Assembly (NCBI GenBank): GCA_032158125.1
Contig: JASKOT010000053.1
Span: 1 to 64,000, forward strand
DNA length: 64,000 bases
Reading direction: 5' to 3'
From: Papiliotrema nemorosa
Lineage: Eukaryota > Basidiomycota > Tremellomycetes > Tremellales > Rhynchogastremaceae
This document shows, piece after piece, positions 36,618 through 49,739 of the stretch. The notes under the pieces are model-generated. The model was not told the origin of the DNA and did not search any database. It saw only the letters and a program-made list of their open reading frames with translations. The position numbers were made by a program, and so were the translations under genes. The stretch's first letter is position 1; every line of letters starts with the position of its first letter.

Positions 36618-36877
36618 GCTGCGCCCAAACAAAACACTCCAATGATGCTGTAGATTGCGAAGGGTAAGATGATGACCTGTGTTGCTCTGAAACTCCCCAA
36701 GAGAGACAATGGTTTCAAGATCAACGAGATGTGGTGAAGCTCAACAGGCAGCTTGAAATGGCCGGGCGCTTCACGTCTCGGCGCGAATTGCTGAACGTCC
36801 ACCGCCGCATGCATACACCTCATTTTCATTTCAACCGTCAAAGTAGCATGACATTTTGTAATCAAAGGTCTAACAAC

Positions 36878-39130
<2,253 letters not shown>

Positions 39131-39601
39131 TTTGAGTAAACGTTTTGAGGATAAGATATAGACCCAGCAGTCAAGAATCGCTCGATGAGAGAGATGCCAA
39201 CAGAGCTTCGAGCGATGGTGAGTTGATACGAGTCGAAACCTTCTATACCCTCTCGCCCCCCTTGGGTTGTCCCGAGTCGAAGAGATGGGAATGATGGGCA
39301 TGGAAATTCGAAAAAGAAGCCAAGTCAAGAGTGGAGACCCCATATTACGTAATCATTATTCCACCACACCTGACGCCACCGCATTGCGCGACGCGTCTCA
39401 ATCTTCAACCCGAATTTCATGAATCACTCGCTCTCTCTCTCTCTCTCTCTCTTCGACCTCAGCGTATAGGCTCAATCCCGTGGGAGCGGACGTGCACTCG
39501 ACACAATGGAAGCAAGCTCACCAGGCTTCCGATGTTCCCTGAAGAGGAGTCCTGAAAAGGTGTACAATACCACTGAGGAGCTCGTCGAGATTATATTCTC
39601 C
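39131..39601. promoter_or_regulatory. Divergent LEU4 / TPR-gene promoter
   Basis: The spacer between divergent start codons contains a (CT)n microsatellite at about 39429-39452 beside the plus-strand gene. The plus-strand frame is open from an ATG at 39506, so the 39506-39601 part may instead be coding. No certain transcription factor site was found. Confidence 0.4.
39429..39452 (+). repeat. CT dinucleotide microsatellite
   Basis: An almost perfect run of about 12 CT units lies just upstream of the TPR protein gene. Pyrimidine tracts of this kind commonly mark fungal core promoters, and their length is often polymorphic. Confidence 0.7.
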
Positions 39602-42147
39602 ATGTCCGAGCCCAATTATGGGTACGAAGTCAATGCGCCCCCGGCCAAAAGAGTCAAGGTCGACCACCAAGATGGCCCAGGATCGGATCACACAACTGTA
39701 AAAGCTTCTGCAACAGACCCTTCGATAGGCGTCACCCCATCGGCGTCTTCCATCAAGCACCCTGCACCCATACCACCCGTTCCGATCATACCACATCTCT
39801 TCCACATGGCAAACGCAGCTCATCAATGCGCCAGTCATCACCTGCAACAGCTCCTTATTCCTGCTTCCATTCATTCGTCCCCAGAGTTCACCTCCTCACC
39901 GATCATGGCGTCTTACGACAACGCGATCTACCCTTATCGACCGGATCCTCTGGCCCGAGACAAGACACTGGGGTTGCTACTCCTGTCACTTGATCTTCTT
40001 CGTGCTGGCCTCACATCGAAGGAGATCTCAGAGTCTGAACAAGTCCATTTTGGCATTGAATTTGCACGAGTGGCCATCAAGATCTTGCGAGCAAGCAAAG
40101 TTGCATTATCTAGCAAAGGCAAGGAGGTTGACAGAGTGGATTGCGAACGCATCAAGCACGATGCTCGGGAGGCTGTTGGAATTGCTGTGAGCATACAAGT
40201 GCACTAGAAGAGTCTGCCTGACTCAAAGCTCTCGATATCCCGACGTCATACGTACATGATGGCGCAGGCGGAAGAGTTGGAGCTTCTCGACATTCGCTTG
40301 CTATATCTGGAGGTGCGAGGACCCCCAAGAGCTTTCTGACAAAGCAGAAGAGGCCAAAATCGGCCAGACGGGCTGCAAAGCAGCTACTAACAACAACGTC
40401 CTCGTGAGCGCCTCTTGTGGTGTGCCCGCTTATCATGTCAGGCACTCGCATCGTTATTCGCTTTTCTTGCTGCAATTGGAATTTGGCGATGTCCTTCAAG
40501 CAGGCGAAATTTTTGCACTTCTTGACGAGTTGGAAGTGAGCCTCGGCGCTTAAGGGAACAGGTAGCGGAATGCTGATGAAGTAGAAGTATGCACGTGCTG
40601 AAAAGCATGTCGAGATAACACGTCTGGCATGCCTGATTCGGATCAGGACTCTTTTCCGACATCGGAAATGGGTCGATCTGCCGCAAGCACTTGAAGTCTT
40701 GAGAGCGGAGGTCGACACGATGGGAGAGACGCCTTCTGCGAACGAAGATCTCTACGCTTGGCACGCCAATCTGAGGCTACATTGCACTCTTTTCCGCGTG
40801 TTGTGGTACGGTCGGTCTGGCAACGATGCGCTGGCAAAGACTCTGTTGAAGGAGTCGTACGCCTTGATGGATGTCATGACCGATGACAGAAAATTGGCGA
40901 AGTTGCGGGCCAATGGGGGTATTCTAAAGGTGGGTGTGCACACTGCCATAAGGCTAAATACAGCTTCCGATCATAGAAGGGCAATACATCTTGCTACAGT
41001 CGACCCCTTTGAATATAACACTTCTCATGACCTTCTTGGTCACTGTAGTCAGCCGTCGAGATTACCTCGGCTCAGAGACTGTGAGCAAATGTCTCGTGTT
41101 GCCACGAGTCTTGCGACAGACGCATCATCTGGCAAAGGCGGACGATATCTGGGATCTTGACTGTGAGTTTTGCTGCAAATTTCGGACTGACTGTAGTCTC
41201 TCGCAGCCATGGCATTGCGGATGCATGCGAGATGACTCGTCTGGTGATGACCATACGAGTCGAAGTCATGCTCGAGGAAATCAATGCTTTGATTTATAGG
41301 GGTCAGGGTATTCAAGCTGAAACTGTGAGTGAGGATTGAGGTCGTGTCTGATTCTAGCTCCTTGGTCAAGCGATCGACCTGGCTCAGTCAGCTGGCGTTT
41401 TTAATCCACTTGCCCCACATTTTTGCTTCATTTACGCTCAATTTGCGCATCTCCTCGGACGGGATATGGCAGCACTCAGATCATATCGAGCGTGCGAAGC
41501 TCTCTTGGTGCCGGGCAGCGAGTTGGGACTCGTTGTCGAAATCTGCCGCCTGGCGTGTGAAGGCGGTTTCATGGGGCTTCTTTCGGATCACTCCAAGGCG
41601 GAAAAGGTGCGAAGTCTGGTGGAACGTTGCAAAGCAAGCTCTGCCGCGTCACTATCGGCCACTGGTCAGTTCATGGCGAGCCTGATCGAGTCGAACCGAG
41701 TCGCTTCAAAGTGAGTCGCCCTGGACTATTGACACTAATTGTCCAGGAAGAAGCTGTCGAACGCGTATCAAATGACGCGAATGGCTAACAACAATATTCT
41801 TCGCTGCCTGATCTTTGCTTTCACCACCAGTTCCCATCTGTACGGCGCCATTGAGGCCCTCGTTGATCAGCTTGAAGCTGGCCGCCACATGGTCAGCTTG
41901 ATGGGTGGCAAGGAACGGCCTGATGGCATTGGACAGCTTGTTCTTGGGCTATGGTTCACGGAAAAGCTAAAGGGTGAGTGTATCAGCGCGAGTCTGTACT
42001 GACTGGGCAGAGCATTATCGTCGGGAAGGGAACGCGGACAAACACGCACTCGCCAAGGCATCACAACAACGACACATCGATCGATTACACGAGCAGCGAA
42101 ACGAAGTCACGAGTATACCATGTACAGCAATAGAGAAGCGGGAGTGA
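39602..42147 (+). CDS. TPR-type helical protein resembling cohesin loader Mau2/Scc4
   Basis: The multi-exon gene predicts roughly 650-700 residues, mostly alpha-helical repeats. The N-terminal part is basic and Pro-rich (PPAKRVKVDH), possibly a nuclear signal. Helical units follow, such as LLLLSLDLLRAGLTSKE, ILRASKVAL, ELLDIRLLYLE, ALAKTLLKESYALM, YRGQFELAETLLGQAIDLAQSAG and LLGRDMAALRSYRACEALL. The C-terminal ending GLWFTEKLKEHYRREGNADKHALAKASQQRHIDRLHEQ resembles the last helices of Mau2. Mau2/Scc4 binds Scc2 and loads cohesin on chromatin. Similarity is one of pattern, not motif, so another TPR protein is possible. An in-frame ATG at 39506 would add 32 residues. Confidence 0.55.
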
Positions 42148-42232
42148 TTGAGTCCGTCCGGCAGGGATTGAGATTGACGCAACGCAGCAACGTCCAGTGA
42201 TATTCGTAAATAAAATAATGACTTGTAGAAAA

Positions 42233-43050
42233 CTATGCCATCACAGCTTCGATATTCACTGGAGCCGCGGGAACATCAGCTGGTAGAGATACAGAGGTGC
42301 ACAGACATCTCTCTGACTAAGCTCACACCGCAAAGAGAGTGGAAGTGTCTCACCTCGACCGCAGGAACGCTTCGCTAGGACTTGCAAGCCGAGGCAGCCA
42401 ATACCGATCTCCACTCCTTCGCCTACCATTGAGGACAACCACATTCCCAATAGGGCTTGTACTGTGACGGCAAACTTTCCTAGCTCCCTGCAAAAGGCCT
42501 TGCAAACCACTATGTCGATACTGAGACCATGAATAGCTCTCATCGCTGAAGGGAACCTTTCGCCACTACGACGATTTCATGGGAAAAATCGTGCTGCTGG
42601 CCATCTGGGACAACGACACAAGTCTGACATTGGTGCGTAGGTGCTCGGAATACGGTGGTACAGGCATTCATGTACGAAGGTGAGGCTGAAGTAGGAGAAC
42701 AGTAGTTTTTGCGCTTTAAGAGGAAGAGCAGTGAGCATCTCGCCGCCTTCGCACTCGGATGACCGGTCCTTCAACGCATCCGGAAATTCGGAGAAGGGCG
42801 CGCCAGTGAATTCCTCGTTCGTGGTTTCAGGTGAGAGGCACGAGCGGTCATTGTTCAATCGGAAAAGAAACAGCCCCGGAGAGCCTGCAGAAAAGAACCA
42901 GAGTCGAAGTGCTCCCATATCCCACGTGAACGATCCTTGTACGGTGCGGAGGGGTCGAGTCAACGCTCTACTGATCTTACATTTGTCCCTGCTGAATGCC
43001 AAAGCGGAGTTTAGCAGATGACAAAGGCCCCAGGTCCACTTTCCTACGTG
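42233..43050 (-). CDS. Possible uncharacterised minus-strand gene
   Basis: The last exon plausibly ends at a TAG at 42233-42235 with SLPADVPAAPVNIEAVMA. It joins through a GTGAGA donor to an open stretch (CKAFCRELGKFAVTVQALLGMWLSSMVGEGVEIGIGCLG) that is hydrophobic and could be membrane-embedded. An upstream open frame (42577-43053) contains a Cys-rich segment (LCRCPRWP or CQTC, depending on frame). I could not join these parts into one convincing protein, and I do not know a family. It could be a real fast-evolving gene or a decayed one. Confidence 0.35.
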
Positions 43051-43452
43051 CATCTAGCAGATGTCTTCGCTGTGTAGGTGACAAAAGAATAGTAATACTG
43101 GCCTCCAGTCCTCTGCACCTTCGTAGGTAAATGTACAGCTGCACAGTTACGGAGATCCCGATGCCACACTGGCAGTATGGTGCATACAAGTCCGGTGGGA
43201 CGAGATGCCGAGACGAGTGAGAATGACACTGAGACGAACGGCGTGGTGTCTCCGATCATAATCACGAGAACTCCTTGTACAAACAGTCATACGCTGACTT
43301 GTCAAAAGTGTACTACTCATATAGTTCGGATGAAGTATACAGCGAACTTGGGTTGGTCGAATATCGTGACGATTCATGCGAATATAATCATGAGGTGGCC
43401 GAAAAGAAGCCGATGATAGGGGGTCGTAAATGTGCTGTACCGGAAGCCAAGT
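43051..43452. other. Intergenic region
   Basis: AT-rich spacer with short frames on both strands, none with motifs. I see nothing certain in it. Confidence 0.4.
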
Positions 43453-43956
43453 CTATGCCACTCGTAGGACCAATTCACCACCCAGACCAGCTCGCCATGC
43501 CTCCCATCCATCCATGAATGTATCCTTGCCCACCCTAGCCCTCTCCTTGTTTTCCTCCGTCTTGACAATCAGAATTTCTCCCATTCCTACCCCTCCAATA
43601 TTCCTCGCCCGCTTTCCTTTCAATATCCTGCCCAGTTCATCGCGCGTGACGGTCACCCTGAAACTCGGTTTGCTGATCAGGTTTATCCGTTGCAAGACTG
43701 GTATACCGTTCCTGTATTTCATGTCGACCCATAAACGCCTGTCCTGCGCACTCAAGTCGGGGAACACTGATGGATCGGGTGTTCGAGGCCCTCCTAGTGA
43801 TACATTGGAAATTAATCCGTGACGAAGGAGGATGTTGGTAATGGCGAGGTTCGAGATGGTGTATGGGAGTGGGGTGGAGGCAATGGCAGCTCGAGAGACA
43901 TTTTGCAGATGCGAACATAGCCGGTGAGGAAGGGTGAATTCGCGTCGAACACTCAT
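43453..43956 (-). CDS. Mitochondrial small-subunit ribosomal protein uS8m
   Basis: An intronless 167-residue frame. The uS8 fold is evident: an N-terminal helix with SHLQNVSRAAIASTPLPYTISNLAITNILLRHGLISNVS, then VDMKYRNGIPVLQRINLISKPSFRVTVTRDELGRIL, and a C-terminal GMGEILIVKT strand corresponding to the bacterial G-E-I-L/V signature. It binds 12S/15S rRNA in the central domain of the mitoribosome small subunit. The last 30 residues extend beyond bacterial uS8, as in other fungal mitochondrial versions. It is head to head with mS45/Bot1. Confidence 0.88.
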   Translation of the reverse strand: MSVRREFTLPHRLCSHLQNVSRAAIASTPLPYTISNLAITNILLRHGLISNVSLGGPRTPDPSVFPDLSAQDRRLWVDMKYRNGIPVLQRINLISKPSFRVTVTRDELGRILKGKRARNIGGVGMGEILIVKTEENKERARVGKDTFMDGWEAWRAGLGGELVLRVA

Positions 43957-44314
43957 GATGGCTAGGGGACTGAATCGAATAGATAGAAGAGAACGGACAG
44001 GGTAGCTCTCGCGTGCAAGGACAATGTCGATCTGTCAGAGAGTAGGGTAATCAATCGTGTGGCTTTGAGATGTCGAAAATACGAGGAGAGAGGACCCTCC
44101 GGCAGACTTGAAACATACGACTGGAACTCGACGGAATCAAATTTCCTAGCCGTGCCCCCGGCCGACTGACACGCCACGTGTGCCACATCTGTCCAACCCC
44201 ATCTGGCCCCAGTGATAACTCCGATCAAAACGCCGATCGAGGGGAGATTTCCGAGCAACAGCTGCGACCAACTTTTCGACAACTGCTACCTACCCCACCC
44301 ATAATACCCTCATC
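43957..44314. promoter_or_regulatory. Bidirectional promoter of two mitoribosomal genes
   Basis: This 358-nt spacer lies between divergent start codons of uS8m and mS45. It contains a CACGTG core at 44175-44180. A minus-strand frame (44282-43962) ends six nt before the uS8m ATG and is probably a chance upstream frame. Shared control of two subunits of one complex is a reasonable inference. Confidence 0.5.
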
Positions 44315-45807
44315 ATGTCGTTCTCGACAGCTGCGGTTGCTGGGCCTTCTCGAATACCAATGCAGACCGCAATGGCATCAGGACGCTCGAGGAGAGCTGC
44401 CATTCACCTGGTCCGACGATACGCTTCCGAGTCGACCGAGTCTTCCGACACGCCGGCAAGCTCTCCAACCACTACGCAGAGTGCTTCCACATTCTGGGGA
44501 AGCGAAAAAACAACGCGCAGTCGGAAAATTCACCGGACCATGTTGTGGCCAGTCTGGAAGAGACAGGTTGGGAAAGACTTTGAACGGGTCGAGGCCGGTC
44601 AAAAGGCGAAATGGCTCGGTGGTGATGTGGTCAGTCGAGCAAGCGCATATGAGATTGCTTGTGCTGATGAAAACAGCCTTACCCTATGAATCCCACATTC
44701 TGCCCACCTCCACCACTCAGCGACGAATATCAGACATACCTCTACTCTGAAATGCGCAAAGGGACGAAAACTATTGGCGAGATCTCCGCCGAGTACAATG
44801 TCAGCAAAGCTCGATTAGAAGCCATCAAGAAGCTCAAGGAGATTGAAGAGGAATTCAAACGCCAGGTAAGTCTCCCTGATCGCGCTCCTCCCTCACTTCG
44901 TCACCTTCTCTGATGAGACAAATTGACATTAACCTTCGTTCTGAAGACAACTACATGGTTATTCTTTCATTTCTTCACTTTCTGAAATTCCCATCCTCCA
45001 TTGTTACCTGAACCTGTAGTGGATGATCGCTGACCTTGGTTCTTCCCTTGTGATGCAATTTAATCCCTTTGCAAAACAGGTAAGCTTCATCTCCTCCCCC
45101 CCTCCCTTACCCTCCCACACAGTGATGAACAACCGATTAGTCTTTAAGACTCCCACATGGTTTCAAAATTAGCATGCATGGCTTACTGATTCTACCCCTC
45201 CTCCCCGACTCATCCCAGAATGTTTATCAGAACGTCGCTGACAACACAGTCCATACCGCTACAAGTCGCATTCCAAAAGGGAATGGAGCCATTATTGGGC
45301 GCTGAAGACCTGGTTCAGACACGATGGGGAAGGAATGAGCGTGGTGATTCACGAGATGTCAATCAGGCGACTTCCGCCGAGCTTGACGAGGAATTGCGCT
45401 GGGACCGGGGTATAGGAGCCGGGGGCGCGTTTGGAGAGCGAAGTGGACCACATGGGGAAAGAGTTGCTGCAGACACCACGACCATCGAACGAAACGTGTT
45501 TGAATGGCGTGCTGAAGACGATGTTCTGGCAAGTCGAGCAGCGGGAGTATCCGCAGACCTGTTCCCCACGCCCGATACGGAAGCCGCTGCTCGCAAGGCG
45601 ACGAGGACTTCGCCCAAAGTCGCCAAACGCGCACCGCCGGAGAAAATTGTCCCCGGTCGTATACCTACCACGTCGTGGAGATTTGTGGATTTGTCTGGTG
45701 TCGGTGTCAATCAGGAAGACTCCGTCGTTACGGAAATGAAGCGAAGGGCTAGGGTAGCGGAGAAGAAGCAAAAGTACAAGAACAGCAGAAAAGGTGTTTA
45801 CGAGTAA
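44315..45807 (+). CDS. Mitochondrial ribosomal protein mS45 (Bot1 / mitochondrial regulator family)
   Basis: Three exons (44315-44629, 44677-44865, 45250-45807) give 353 residues. The N-terminus is rich in Arg, Ser and Ala without acidic residues, as expected for a presequence. Family signatures follow in order: RTMLWPVWKRQVGKDFERV, KAKWLGGDV, PYPMNPTFCPPPPLSDE, MRKGTKTIGEISAEYNVSKARLEAIKKLKEIEEE and LQVAFQKGMEPLLGA. These match the Bot1p/mS45 family, a fungal-specific mitoribosome small-subunit protein needed for mitochondrial translation. The second intron is 384 nt, far longer than neighbours, and holds an internal CAG-GTAAG at 45077-45084. Confidence 0.87.
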
Positions 45808-45983
45808 GAAGCATTGCATGACATTATGAGACCTCTCGAGATGCATCATCAGGCATTAGCATACGAATATCTGCCGTTTGGGCATGCGCTGAGTGTGCGC
45901 TGTGCTTTGAGGCTTTGACAGAAAACTGCGCGCTCCAGGTTTTATCCAGTATAGAACTTCACATCCCATCCTTGAACTCCAGC

Positions 45984-46001
45984 ATGACAATTCGGAGGTG
46001 A
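45984..46001 (+). promoter_or_regulatory. Short upstream open reading frame
   Basis: ATG-ACA-ATT-CGG-AGG-TGA ends 23 nt before the glycosyltransferase ATG at 46025. If transcribed, it could reduce initiation at the main start. Evidence is position only. Confidence 0.4.
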
Positions 46002-46024
46002 CATCAATAGCATCGAGCTCGATA

Positions 46025-47909
46025 ATGACCTATCAACCACTTCCAACGACCGATGGCGAAGCCTCTTACCCCCCAATCCTCGCCTCGAGGGATGATATAG
46101 GTCCCCCGTATCCACTCAAGTCATCGCATCGCAATAGGTGGAGGTCGATGATCAAGTGGATCCTTGGGCCTGTATTTGCTCTCGCAATCCTGCACTATGT
46201 CCTGCTTGGTGCATTCCCCGGGTCGACATATGCAGCCCACTTTCGCACCTACAACGACGAACCGGTGCGGGAGGATTATATGGCAGCGACCGCGGCTGCA
46301 AGCGCAATGTTGGAACAGCTTGATCCTGCCGCTGGACAACCGGGCACATTCTTCCGGGACGCTCATCCCATAAGATCAATGCTCGCTTTCTGGGAACTGG
46401 CAGAGAAGGAAGTCAAAGCTAGAGGTTTGGATACTTGTCAGGGTCAACTGTCCAAGGAATTGGTGGAAGCCTATCATCGCTCGCAGATGGCTTATTGCCT
46501 GCCCCACGATGCGTCGGAGGACATACACCTCACTTCCATGGGGAATGGCTCCTTGGCAGAGCTGAGGGGAGGAACGAGCATATGGTGTATGCCAGTGCGT
46601 GAGGACGGCTTTTCCAAATGGTGGCCTTATCCTGCCGCACCCTGCCTGTCGGTCAACATCCGACCCGTCCAGGACAGTGAACGGAAATTTCGGTCTCAAG
46701 GCTGTCAATTGACCACTCATGGCGAACGTCTAAAGGAGGAGATGGACCGAGAGAGATTTCTCGGCTCTGATCTTGATGGTGTTGATGAAGAGATCACGAG
46801 CTGCAAAGAGGTGTTGGATCGTACAATCATCGTGATAGGCCGACAAGATCAGTGGAATCCGTGCGTAACAACCGTCGTCTGGTTTTCGAGCTGACGCCCA
46901 GCTTCCACGTCGCTGAGGATCTGATAACTACACTGGTTACAGTCTTCATTGTTGCCCGCGGTGCACCGGACCTTGTCGATTCTCGGGTCCAGCTAGTCTT
47001 CTCGGAGGGGTTTGGCATGGACGCAAATCATTTCACACCTCTCTGGGATCGCGTAGGAGCTTGGGCTCCTCGACGTTTAGCTCTGGATCCGTGGGGAGAG
47101 GGTATTTGCCGTGAGTGACGGGGCGAGACGTGACTGAGCTGCAGTCACAAACACCATTCATAGCGTGGGTGCAGGCGCCTCTTTGCTCTCAGCCATGGGG
47201 GTGGGCAACCCGTGAGTCGTAGCCACCAATTTTAGCTGAGGTCAGCTACTCTTGTGCATCGACAATCACATGGGCAGCTTCTCACTACTATCGCCATTTG
47301 TTCGGTCTCCTGCCACCATCTCTGTCCAGTTCGGCCCCCCAGGCCAGGAAACCGATCAACGTCCTGTGGCTGAGTCGTGCAAAGCTCGACACATACGCCC
47401 AAAAACACAATGACTGGTCAAATTGGCGGGATGTCCGCCATATTGAGAACGAAAAGGAATTAGTTGCGCGGCTTCGAGCTGGTCTGCGATCGCTCTGTGA
47501 AACGTCCGGGGAAATTTCAGGTGGATGTGTCTTCGAAGATGCTCAAGAGGAACCAGAGTCGTGGGCTATCACGTCGCCCGCATTGTTCGAAGATGGATCG
47601 GTGCCGTTACGTTTTGCCCACCTCGATCCAACGGTCCACGCCTTGGAAACGCAAATACACTACGTCGGCCACAGTGACGTGTTGGTCTCGTCCCACGGTG
47701 GCGCCTTGGGTCTGTCCCTGTTCCTGCCAGCGGGTCAAGCCACGATCGTCGAGCTTCAGGTGGAGAGTGTGAGAGGGAATTGGCATTTTCAGCATATGGC
47801 TATGGAGATGGGCCACCAATACGAAATGGTGGCCATCGAGAAACAGGTAAATGTGGAAGCAGTCTGGGAGTCGGTACAGAGATGGGTGCTTCGCGCGGCG
47901 ACTCAGTAG
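46025..47909 (+). CDS. GT61-like type II membrane glycosyltransferase
   Basis: Four exons encode 591 residues. A short cytosolic tail is followed by a single signal anchor (MIKWILGPVFALAILHYVLLGAF), then a lumenal domain. The middle part carries FHVAEDLITTLVTVFI, DSRVQLVFSEGFGMD and HSVGAGASLLSAMG. The C-terminal part has the family hallmark HVGHSDVLVSSHGGALGLSLFLPAGQATIVEL (the HGA(G/L)LxxxxFxP block), as in GT61 / DUF563 enzymes. In Golgi or ER, such enzymes add xylose, GlcNAc or mannose to glycans. The donor and acceptor are not readable. A six-codon upstream open frame (45984-46001) sits 23 nt before the chosen ATG. Confidence 0.78.
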
Positions 47910-47975
47910 AAGACATCTGATCCTTAGCATACATCTAAAGCTATATAGTACACATGTATCAATACAGTAGACGGG

Positions 47976-49361
47976 TCAATCAAACGGAATGGGCTTTATG
48001 CCTGACCGTGAAGTCAATGGCACAGTCTGACCCTTTTCCGCTTGAGCCTGCGCAAACGCGGATGGCACTGTCATGAGACAAGGCATTCGCTGTGCCATCG
48101 GTACTCACCGGGTATCCCACAACAATCCATCGTCCAACCAGCAGCGTTCTTGGCGTGGATATGGCCATGTTCATCGGGTGCCGGCACGTCCTCTTGCTCG
48201 AGAGCTTTGGCAAGCTCTGGATCGTCCTCTGCGGTAGGAAAAGGTATCAGGGAGCCAAACATGGCATGCTGCATGACCGGGAGTTTCCCCAGTACTTCTG
48301 CCGCAAACATCTTTCGCATGCCCGAGTTGACCTTGTCCCACGTCTTGACGGCGGATATATCGTCCAGCATGGGAGAGTGCCAGCGTAATGATGCGGTCTT
48401 GATGCTGTTGATAAAGCTGATGCAGGATAGGTACATGTAGTCTTTTGAAAACTCCTCCAAAATTTCAGGATCATGAATGGATTTTGGACGCAGGTGTTTG
48501 TGACCTATGTTCAGTCTATATTGCTTACTCGACTTACTCTTTAATTGACCGGCACCCCAGAGGAACGGCAAGAATTGATAATCGTCCAGTCCCCAGACAC
48601 CGTGCGACCCTGCAGGCTCAAGCCAGTATGTAGACTGCAGATACCGCATGATCTCGATATATCTGATAACAGTGAGCTATGCTCGGACCTGGTGGTGACC
48701 ACGTACTTCCAGAATACGCCCAGCACCAAGAAGGTATGATCTTCTTCCACTAACAATCCCAACTTTTCGAGGCATAGCCTGATCTCAGTCAGAAAGGCTT
48801 CGAAGTAGACTCACAGCCAGCATAGAAAATTCAGCTCCATTCCGCTTCCATAGTCGACACGCTGCCTGTTGCCCCAGGACTCGCAGAAGTATGTAGAGAG
48901 TTCTGGAATCGCAGCTTGAGGGAGAGCGGGTATCCTCTGATGCAGCTCTGTAGACGCCTGTAATGTTAGCGATGACATAGCGGCGGAGACCAATCACCTC
49001 TGTCACTCTATCGTAAAAATCCTTGAATGCTGGGTTGCCAAATCTAGACAACTTGTTGTCGACCGGTGGGGTCGCTTTGGCAATGTCCAGAATGGCATCG
49101 AGTATGCTCAGCAAAGGTCGTGTACGCTTGACGTAAGCTCAGTCTTAGTGTCTAACGAAGATTTGATCTCACCTCGGACGGCGGACCAGCCTCAGTGAGT
49201 TTGATCCCATTGATGCTGCCGTTCAAATCGTCGACAAATGCCAGGATGTCTTGGTGGGATTGTGAGCGTTGAAAAGCGGCTAAGTGAGCTGGCGATAGGA
49301 TCCCCTTAGTCGGCGTGGTAGAAGAGCTAGTTCCAGCCGATGCTTGTCGATGGACTCCCAT
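47976..49361 (-). CDS. PP2A activator PTPA (Rrd-type peptidyl-prolyl isomerase)
   Basis: Several exons encode a protein with the full PTPA core: [167 protein letters not shown], and CCGIPVPSAFA. These segments bind ATP and peptide. PTPA activates the catalytic subunit of protein phosphatase 2A. A Ser/Thr-rich extension of about 50 residues precedes the core and the C-terminus is short, so Rrd1 against Rrd2 cannot be decided. The start at 49361 is the first Met of the frame. Confidence 0.94.
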
Positions 49362-49739
49362 CACTCCGCTGTTGTATTCTGGTCAATGTAATTCAAAGCT
49401 GTATAGAAGGTGAGGTCTGGGGGAGAGCTTGTCGCTGACCGAGATCGTTTGACAGTGTTTCACAAATCTTCCACGTCACGACTTTTCTCCAACCCACCCC
49501 CTTTGGTTTCGCGTATTAGCTCCACCAAGACTGTCGCTATGCATGCAGTATGGGATAAGGAGGTTGGTGCTTGTAAGATGTGCGCTTCTATCTCTCAAGT
49601 GACTGTAGGGCACGGCGATGAATCGTGTGATAATCGCAATTGCAAAAGTCGGAGGCTTCATAGCCTTCTGGAATTCATGGATGGCACAACCATCCTCTCC
49701 TTTCCGACTATCATTGTGGTCCATCGTCCGCAAAGCATC

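Noticed and set aside
43962..44282. 106-codon minus-strand frame directly upstream of uS8m
   Set aside because: It sits in the divergent promoter and is separated from the uS8m start by a stop; most likely chance.
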